A stretch of DNA of 18,749 nt from DATJBC01 sp035515515 (lineage in GTDB: Bacteria > Actinomycetota > Acidimicrobiia > Acidimicrobiales > UBA8190): contig DATJBC010000126.1 in assembly GCA_035515515.1 (NCBI GenBank), forward strand, positions 1 through 18,749, in the 5' to 3' direction. A program made the translations under genes and the position numbers. Positions 13,587 to 18,749 of the stretch are shown piece after piece. The notes under the pieces are model-generated. The model ran no database searches. It was not told the DNA's origin and saw only the letters and a list, made by a program, of their open reading frames with translations. The stretch's first letter is position 1. The number at the start of each line of letters is the position of its first letter.

Positions 13587-14279
13587 TCAGGCGCCGGGGC
13601 CCGCCCCGCCGCCGGGGGCGCAGATCCGGCAGGGCGCGAGCCCGCCGGCGTCGCCCTCCACCACGCGCAGCCCGCCGGGGTGGTGCGCCACCACGGGGCA
13701 CCCGGGGTCGTGGTAGGTCGACCCCTCGGCGGTGCGCACGTAGCGGCCGTTGCCCTCGGCGCCCCCCGGCGCCCCCGGGGAGGCGGGGGGCGCGGCGTCG
13801 GGCGCGCCCAGGCGCTCGGCGACGGCCAGCAACGTCTGGCGCAGGGCCCGGATCTGCTCCTCGTGGTGCAGGTCGGCCTGGTCGTAGAGCCGGTACAGCC
13901 AGTGCGCCCAGTACAGGAGCCCGCCCAGCACCATGCACCCCAGGCCGGCGAAGGACCCGCTCACCAGGTAGGGGATCTGCTGCTGCACGTAGGGCGTGTG
14001 GGCCGCCCCGAACCACGCCATGAGGATGAGGGCCACCCCGAGGGGCACGAGCACCGAGCCCGCCACCACCTGCCAGGCGTTGCGCAGGTCGAGCCCGTCG
14101 GGGCCCTCGCCCAGGGCGCGCCGGACGATCCGCCCGCCGGGGAGGCGCCCGCCGCGGCCGCCCCCGGCGGGACCGCCCGGGGGTGGCGGGCCGTTGGCGC
14201 CGGCGCCCGGGGAGGGGCGCGACGCGGCGTCGCGCAGCCGGCGGTGGCGGGGGGCGCGCAGGGGCGTGGAGATGCTCAT
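13587..14279 (-). CDS. Two-helix membrane protein with C-terminal Cys/His (putative Zn-binding) motif
   Basis: A 230-residue protein that I do not recognise. It has a basic, Pro/Gly-rich N-terminus (1-66) and two hydrophobic helices at ~69-90 and ~102-128. A short, probably helical stretch follows (DLHHEEQIRALRQTLLAVAERL, split here by its hydrophobic spacing), then a flexible Pro/Gly linker. The C-terminal module has STYHDPGCPVV with His190 and Cys194, then APCRIC with Cys217 and Cys220. H-x3-C...C-x2-C resembles the small metal-binding treble-clef-like tail seen after some nucleases and membrane proteins (YHxPxC...PCxxC); zinc binding is inferred. The ATG overlaps the stop of the upstream exported-protein gene as ATGA (14276-14279), so the two are translationally coupled and may act together at the envelope. 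Confidence 0.75.
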   Translation of the reverse strand: MSISTPLRAPRHRRLRDAASRPSPGAGANGPPPPGGPAGGGRGGRLPGGRIVRRALGEGPDGLDLRNAWQVVAGSVLVPLGVALILMAWFGAAHTPYVQQQIPYLVSGSFAGLGCMVLGGLLYWAHWLYRLYDQADLHHEEQIRALRQTLLAVAERLGAPDAAPPASPGAPGGAEGNGRYVRTAEGSTYHDPGCPVVAHHPGGLRVVEGDAGGLAPCRICAPGGGAGPGA

Positions 14280-15811
14280 CGTCTTCTCCCGGAGAGGAAT
14301 TGCCACCTGGCCGCCAGCAACATCGGATAGGTGACGAGCGTGCACAACACGATGGCGGCCAGCACCCAGGCCACCGGGACGGGCAGCCCCAGCGGGAGGC
14401 GGTGCGCGGCGCCCGCCAGCAGGGGGCCCGATCCCGGCGGGCCCGCCCCCGCGCCGGTGAGGAACTGGTCGCCGCCGGCCACACCCGCGCCGGCGGTGGC
14501 GCCGCCCGGGGTGGCGCTGGAGGCGGTGCCGGGCAGCGACGGGATGCCGAGCGACACCGGGCTCGTGCCCGAGGGCGGCCCGAGCACGCCGCCCAGGTCG
14601 CCCAGGGTGCCGGCCAGCGTCGCCTGCGCGCCGGCCACCGCCGCGCCCAGGGTGATCGACGTGACGGCGCTGTAGGTCCCGGCCGGGAGGTTGGTGTTGC
14701 CCAGCTCGGGGACGGGCACCGAGGGCTCGCCGGGGATGAAGGGCACGTCGAACTGGTGCGTGACCGTCACCACCAGCCCGCCGGCGTCGCCGCTGCCCTG
14801 GGCCCCGTCGGTGGTGGTCGAGGGGTCGACCAAGCGCACCGAGATCCCGTCCTGGGCGAAGGTGTTGTTCACGGCCGCCTGGGCCTGGGCCGGGGTGACG
14901 CCCGTGGCGCTCGTGCTCGTCCCCGAGACGTGCACGCCCTGCTTGTCGATGTAGGCGGGCTGCCCGTCGGCGGTGACGTCCACCAGGTGCAGGGTGGCCG
15001 ACGGCGTCCCCTGGTTGCCGTCCGAGGTCGTCGAGGCCGAGCTCACCAGCTGGCTGATGTCGAGCACCCCGCCGATGTCGACGGCCTTGAGGACCGAGCC
15101 CGCCGTGGCCGTCACGGCGTCGCTGGCGATGGTGACGGCGTTGGTCGACTGGACCGTGCCCACCGACACCGCCGGCGACGCCGCCGACGCCGCGCCCAGG
15201 CCGCCCAGCACGGGGAGCCCGCCCGAGGCGGGGGGCGGCCCCAGCTGCGCCAGGGCGGCCGTCGGCCCCGACGGCGACGAGGCGCGCACGTCGACCAGGG
15301 TGGCCGTGACCCGCGCCGTGGACTGGTCGGCGTGCGCGGTGGCGCTGAAGACGTCGGGGGACAGCGGGACGCCCGGCGGGGGCGTGCCGCCGAACGAGGC
15401 GTCCTCGCCGTGGCCGGGGGCGGGCGGGTAGTTCGCCAGGGCCAGCAGCGGGTCGTTGGGGAAGCTGGGCGAGCCCGGAGGGGCGAACTCGGCCAGCAGG
15501 CTGCCGAAGTTCCCCAGGATGTCGCCGGGGTAGTAGGGCGCCCCCAGGGCGTTCACCACCGGGCCGCTGCTCACCGTGGTGCGGGCGAAGGGCACGTCCT
15601 CCTCGACGAGGTTCTCGTCGGGCAGGGGGATGAGATCCGGGATGTTGAAGGCGATCTGCACGCCCAGCGCCTGCGCGTTGGCGGTGTAGCCGCCGATGCC
15701 GGCGCCGGGGTCGGCGGCCGCCGCGGGCGCCACGACGGCCAGGGCGGCCGCCCCGAGCAGCACGGCCAGCGCGGCGCGCCGCGTCCGCCGCCGGTGACGT
15801 GTCGTGCTCAT
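14276..15811 (-). CDS. Large exported protein with C-terminal membrane anchor, function unknown
   Basis: A 511-residue exported protein. It starts with a clear signal peptide (basic MSTTRHRRRTRR, hydrophobic core to ~29, likely cleavage after AAA at ~33). The outer part is rich in Ala, Gly, Ser, Thr and Val and appears to be beta-rich. It ends with a hydrophobic segment at ~478-500 and the basic tail WQFLSGRRR, a stop-transfer anchor that keeps the mature protein on the outer face of the membrane. No substrate-binding-protein or enzyme motif is seen, and no lipobox. ATG 15811 is chosen because AGGAAGGGAG lies 5 nt upstream; the frame also holds ATG 15871, but the added 20 residues precede the signal and have no such support. 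It follows livF by 56 bp in the same direction and is coupled to the downstream two-helix gene. Confidence 0.75.
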   Translation of the reverse strand: MSTTRHRRRTRRAALAVLLGAAALAVVAPAAAADPGAGIGGYTANAQALGVQIAFNIPDLIPLPDENLVEEDVPFARTTVSSGPVVNALGAPYYPGDILGNFGSLLAEFAPPGSPSFPNDPLLALANYPPAPGHGEDASFGGTPPPGVPLSPDVFSATAHADQSTARVTATLVDVRASSPSGPTAALAQLGPPPASGGLPVLGGLGAASAASPAVSVGTVQSTNAVTIASDAVTATAGSVLKAVDIGGVLDISQLVSSASTTSDGNQGTPSATLHLVDVTADGQPAYIDKQGVHVSGTSTSATGVTPAQAQAAVNNTFAQDGISVRLVDPSTTTDGAQGSGDAGGLVVTVTHQFDVPFIPGEPSVPVPELGNTNLPAGTYSAVTSITLGAAVAGAQATLAGTLGDLGGVLGPPSGTSPVSLGIPSLPGTASSATPGGATAGAGVAGGDQFLTGAGAGPPGSGPLLAGAAHRLPLGLPVPVAWVLAAIVLCTLVTYPMLLAARWQFLSGRRR

Positions 15812-15816
15812 CGCAG

Positions 15817-15829
15817 CTCCCTTCCTCTC
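15817..15829 (-). promoter_or_regulatory. Strong ribosome binding site fixing the exported-protein start
   Basis: GAGAGGAAGGGAG on the minus strand ends 5 nt before ATG 15811. It is one of the strongest purine-rich sites in the window and decides between this start and the upstream in-frame ATG at 15871. Confidence 0.6.
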
Positions 15830-15867
15830 GTCCGACGGCACGGCCGGTGCTGGCGGGGTCACGGGCG

Positions 15868-16575
15868 TCATCCCCCGAGGTAGGCCGACACCAGGCCGCC
15901 GCGCCGCACGTCGGCAGGCTCGCCCACGTCCACCACCCGGCCCTTGTCGAGCACGTAGACGTAGTCCGCCAGCGCCAGGGCGGCGTCCACGTACTGCTCG
16001 ACGAGCAGGAGGCTCGTGCCCGCCGCCGCCTGCGCCCTGAGCTTGTCGAACAGCTCGGCCACCACGAGCGGGGCCAGTCCCATGGAGATCTCGTCCACCA
16101 TGAGCACCCGCGGCCGGGACAGCAGGGCCCGGGCGAGCGCCAGCATCTGCTGCTCGCCGCCCGACAGCGTCCCCGCCGCCTGGCGCAGGCGCGCGCCGAG
16201 GACGGGGAACAACGCCGCCGCTCCCGCCACCGGATCGACGTCGTCACCCACGGCGTAGGCGGTCATCTCGAGGTTCTCGCGCACCGTGAGGGAGGGGAAG
16301 ACGCCGCGCCCCTCGGGCACGTGCACCACGCCCAGGCGGGCCACGGCGTGGGGCGGGCGCCGCTCGACGCGCACGCCGTGGACGACGATCCGGCCCCGGT
16401 CCGCGCGCACCAGGCCCGACAACGCCCGCAAGGTGGTCGTCTTGCCGGCCCCGTTCGGGCCGAGCAGGGCCACCACCGCCCCCTCGGGCACGACCAGCGA
16501 CACGTCGTGGAGGGCGGGGATGCCGCCGTAGGACACCGACACCCGGTCGAGCTCGATGGCGGGCTCAGGCGACAT
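15868..16575 (-). CDS. livF: Branched-chain amino acid type ABC transporter ATP-binding protein, LivF-like
   Basis: A 235-residue ABC ATPase of the LivF type that would power a HAAT-family importer at the inner face of the membrane. Walker A GPNGAGKT is at 39-46, the LivF-typical HVPEGRGVFPSLTVRENL follows at ~85-102, then the Q/E-rich signature LSGGEQQ (137-143), Walker B VLMVDE with Glu162, EISMGLAP, and the switch-region VEQ. Its ATG (16573-16575) overlaps the end of livG by 11 bp, so the genes are co-translated. HAAT transporters carry branched-chain amino acids, but also amides, urea and hydrophobic carboxylates; the nearby lipid-type catabolic genes make the last plausible. Length is normal. 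Confidence 0.93.
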   Translation of the reverse strand: MSPEPAIELDRVSVSYGGIPALHDVSLVVPEGAVVALLGPNGAGKTTTLRALSGLVRADRGRIVVHGVRVERRPPHAVARLGVVHVPEGRGVFPSLTVRENLEMTAYAVGDDVDPVAGAAALFPVLGARLRQAAGTLSGGEQQMLALARALLSRPRVLMVDEISMGLAPLVVAELFDKLRAQAAAGTSLLLVEQYVDAALALADYVYVLDKGRVVDVGEPADVRRGGLVSAYLGG

Positions 16576-17335
16576 CGGTCTCGCCCAGGTAGGCGGCCCG
16601 CACCGCCGGGTCGCGCCGGATGTCCGCCGCCGGCCCGCACGCGATCCGGCGGCCGAAATCGAGCACGGTGATGTCGTCGCACACCTCCATGACCAGCGCC
16701 ATGTCGTGCTCGACGAGCAGCACGGCGGGCTCGCCCCCGCCCCGGGCGCCCACCACCGAGCGCAGCACGTCGCTGAAGCGCCGGGTCTCGTGCACGTCGA
16801 GGCCGGAGCTGGGCTCGTCCAGGAGCAGCACGCGCGGCTCGGCGCACAGGGCCCGGCCCAGCTCCACCATGCGTCCCTGCCCGGTGGACAGCTGGCCCGC
16901 CAGGCGGCCGCCCAGCGGGCCGAGCTCGAGGAGGGCCATGACCTCCGCCACGCACCGGCGGCGGGCGGCGCGTCCCCGGCCGAAGACGGCCCCGGGATGC
17001 GCGGCCTCCCACGCGGCGACGAGGTTGTCCTCCACCGTCATGCGGGTGAAGAGCTCGAGGCGCTGGAAGGTGCGGGCCATGCCGGCGCGCCCCCGGCGGT
17101 GCGGCGGCCAGCGCGTGACGTCGGAACCCGCCAGGCGCACGGTGCCCACGGCCGGGGCCAGCAACCCGGTCACGACGTTGAACAACGTCGTCTTGCCGGC
17201 CCCGTTGGGGCCGATGAGCCCGGTCACCTGGCCGGCGGGCACCGTCAGGTCGACGTCGTCGAGGGCCTGCAGTCCGCCGAAGCGCACCGACACCGCGGTG
17301 GCCTCGAGCAGCGGGGTGCGGGCGTCACACGCCAC
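16565..17335 (-). CDS. livG: Branched-chain amino acid type ABC transporter ATP-binding protein, LivG-like
   Basis: A 256-residue ABC ATPase of the LivG type, partner of LivF. It shows Walker A GPNGAGKT (42-49), the LivG-typical GMARTFQRLELFTRMTVEDNL (~85-105; the run is given by its key residues), Walker B VLLLDEPSSGLD (169-180) and VEHDMALVMEVCD with the switch His. The ABC signature reads LSTGQ (149-153) instead of LSGGQ, a mild variant. GTG 17333-17335 is the start that keeps the full N-terminal strand. It overlaps the stop of the upstream permease gene (17325-17327) by 11 bp, the same overlap as at the livG/livF junction, so the cassette is tightly coupled. Confidence 0.93.
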   Translation of the reverse strand: MACDARTPLLEATAVSVRFGGLQALDDVDLTVPAGQVTGLIGPNGAGKTTLFNVVTGLLAPAVGTVRLAGSDVTRWPPHRRGRAGMARTFQRLELFTRMTVEDNLVAAWEAAHPGAVFGRGRAARRRCVAEVMALLELGPLGGRLAGQLSTGQGRMVELGRALCAEPRVLLLDEPSSGLDVHETRRFSDVLRSVVGARGGGEPAVLLVEHDMALVMEVCDDITVLDFGRRIACGPAADIRRDPAVRAAYLGETDVA

Positions 17336-18749
17336 TGGCGACCTCCGGCCGTGCGTGCCGGGGCGCCTCGGCGGGCGCGCCCAGCTGGCCGAGGACGACG
17401 CGACGGCGGGGCAGGGGGCGCAGCACGCTCAGCGCCTTGCGGGCCTCCGCCTTGGAGAGCGACAGGGTCCCGTCGGGGTTGGTGGCGAGCCCGATGACGC
17501 CCGCCGCCACCGCCAGGGGGAGGTACTTGATGACGCCGTTGGGGATGGGCAGGAGGTGCACGACCTCGAGCGAGTAGACGGCCCCGGCGATCACCGCCCC
17601 GCTGATCACGGCCCGGCCGCCCAGCACCACCAGCAGGAGCAGCTCCAGGGAGGCCCCGAAGCTGAAGTCGGTGGGCGTCACCGACTGCTGCACGGCGCCG
17701 TAGAAGGCGCCCCCCAGCGCGGCCACGATCCCGCACGCGGCGAACACCACGAGCTTGGTGACGGTCAGGTTCACGCCCAGGGTGGCGGCCGCCATGGGCG
17801 AGTCGCGCAGGATCTGGAGGCGGCGGCCCACGGGGCCGCGGTACAGGGCCAGGGCACCGAGGCCGGCGAGGACCACGACCACCACCACCAGCTCGTAGAG
17901 GGCGGTGACGCCCGCGAACGAGATGCCGGCGATGCGGGGCCGGGGCACGGTGATCCCGGTGAGCCCGCCCGTGAGGCCGGGGCGGTTGAACACCAGCCCG
18001 TCCATGAGCAGCGCGAAGGCCATGGTGGCGAGGGCCAGGTAGAGCCCCTTCAGGCGCAGCGACACCCATCCCACCACCAGGGCGAAGGGCAGCGCGATGG
18101 CCATGCCGGCCACGGCGGCCAGCACGAAGGTGCTTCCGGTGGCGCCGGCCAGGTGGCCGGCGGTGAAGGCCCCGATGCCCACGAAGCTGAACTGCGCCAG
18201 CGACACCTGCCCGGCCCAGCCGGTGAGGACCACCAGGGTGAGGGCGATGAGCACGTACACCGCGCCCGCCGTCATGTCGGTGAGCTGCGGCCCGTGCACC
18301 ACCGCCGGGGCGCCCAGGGCCAGCCCCGACACGACGAGGCCCGCCACCACCCGCCCGTCGCGGCGCCGGCGCGGCGCCGCCGGGCTCGGGGCGTCGGGGG
18401 GCGCCGCCGGGGCGGCCGCCGTGACCCGGGCGGGGACGCCGGGCTCCTTCAGCCACGGGCCCAGCACCACCAGCAGCACGAACAGCGCCAGGTACGGGAT
18501 GGAGGCCTCGAGGTCGGCCACGGTCCCCGAGCTGCCCCAGCGCGACAGGACGCTCACCACCATGCCGAGGGCGAGCGCCCCGACGAAGGCCAGGGGCATG
18601 CTGACCATCCGCCCCAGCACGGCGGGGGCGAAGGCGTAGATCACCACGGTGGTGAGGACGTACACGTCGAGGCCCTGGGTGGGGCTGAGGAGCACCCCGA
18701 CCAGGGCGGCGAACACCGAGGACACCACCCAGGCCGCCCGGCGCACGTT
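17325..18749 (-). CDS. LivH-LivM fused permease of an ABC importer (5' end outside window)
   Basis: The frame is open to the last base of the window, so the gene starts beyond it. The visible N-terminal ~105 residues look like the C-terminal part of a LivH permease (AAWVVSSVFAALVGVLLSPTQG, PAVLGRMVSMPLAFVGALALG, split by helices). A cytoplasmic Pro/Ala/Arg-rich linker (TAAAPAAPPDAPSPAAPRRRR) leads into a full LivM permease of about 300 residues with multiple membrane helices. LivM landmarks are GWAGQVSLAQFSFVGIGAF, LRLKGLYLALATMAFALL, GRRLQILRDSPMAAATLGVN (the ATPase-coupling loop) and LLLVVLGGRAVISGAVIAGA. The last ~50 residues form a basic tail. Both halves of the channel would thus be one polypeptide. 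The substrate-binding protein and any separate livH start are outside the window. Confidence 0.88.
   Translation of the reverse strand, partial: NVRRAAWVVSSVFAALVGVLLSPTQGLDVYVLTTVVIYAFAPAVLGRMVSMPLAFVGALALGMVVSVLSRWGSSGTVADLEASIPYLALFVLLVVLGPWLKEPGVPARVTAAAPAAPPDAPSPAAPRRRRDGRVVAGLVVSGLALGAPAVVHGPQLTDMTAGAVYVLIALTLVVLTGWAGQVSLAQFSFVGIGAFTAGHLAGATGSTFVLAAVAGMAIALPFALVVGWVSLRLKGLYLALATMAFALLMDGLVFNRPGLTGGLTGITVPRPRIAGISFAGVTALYELVVVVVVLAGLGALALYRGPVGRRLQILRDSPMAAATLGVNLTVTKLVVFAACGIVAALGGAFYGAVQQSVTPTDFSFGASLELLLLVVLGGRAVISGAVIAGAVYSLEVVHLLPIPNGVIKYLPLAVAAGVIGLATNPDGTLSLSKAEARKALSVLRPLPRRRVVLGQLGAPAEAPRHARPEVASGV

Noticed and set aside
11512..13716. Plus-strand open frame of 734 codons over the ferredoxin and P450
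   Set aside because: Antisense shadow with low-complexity translation; the minus strand has heme-loop, I-helix and cluster motifs.
14276..15811. Exported protein as the substrate-binding component (LivJ/LivK) of the transporter
   Set aside because: No periplasmic-binding-protein motifs, no lipobox, and a C-terminal transmembrane anchor, which is not usual for that role.
1..18749. CRISPR arrays, tRNA or rRNA genes, insertion sequences, phage genes
   Set aside because: No regularly spaced repeats, cloverleaf-like segments, transposase motifs or terminal repeats were seen.

Overview
The window looks like a chromosomal piece of a very GC-rich actinobacterium. Base composition is strongly GC with G/C third positions. 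The gene families are typical of actinobacterial lipid, steroid or terpenoid catabolism: SCP-x/lipid-transfer thiolases, CaiB/BaiF CoA-transferase, DUF2889, and a P450 with a 3Fe-4S-type ferredoxin. Several starts look leaderless, with a TAnnnT box 6-7 nt before ATG/GTG. An Acidimicrobiia-like lineage is my guess; nothing in the sequence proves it.

Layout. (1) 2-2990, plus: the 3' end of an SCP-x type thiolase, then a tandem CaiB/BaiF protein whose first half has lost the catalytic Asp. (2) 3147-4169, minus: a DUF2889 protein, divergent from (3) 4337-5488, plus: a lipid-transfer-type thiolase with an altered active site. (4) 5535-8578, minus: acyl-CoA synthetase and aldehyde dehydrogenase, coupled by an ATGA overlap. 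(5) 8676-11504, plus: a metal-dependent amidohydrolase and a TLP1-like, apparently non-catalytic thiolase homologue. (6) 11537-11941, plus: a small exported protein. (7) 11965-13359, minus: cytochrome P450 and its ferredoxin. (8) 13587-18749, minus: an apparent operon running LivHM fusion (partial), LivG, LivF, a large exported C-terminally anchored protein, and a two-helix membrane protein with a Cys/His C-terminal motif. No stretch over 300 bp lacks a gene; the largest gap is 13360-13586.

How the parts may work together (inference). The Liv-type ABC transporter would import a hydrophobic or carboxylic compound. P450/ferredoxin and aldehyde dehydrogenase would oxidise it. The acyl-CoA synthetase and CoA-transferase would form CoA esters. 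The thiolase-fold proteins would cleave or handle the acyl-CoA intermediates. The substrate cannot be named from this window.

The most interesting non-coding signal is an 18-bp inverted repeat, CCTGACAC-N4-GTCAGG, found twice (8612-8629 and 13470-13487; 15 of 18 bases identical). One copy lies in the divergent promoter region of the synthetase/amidohydrolase operons, the other in the P450 promoter. They look like operators for one regulator (TetR-like by geometry) not encoded here, tying these operons into one regulon. Other points of note are two hairpins that embed stop codons, a hairpin in the P450 leader, and the undescribed envelope pair downstream of livF.
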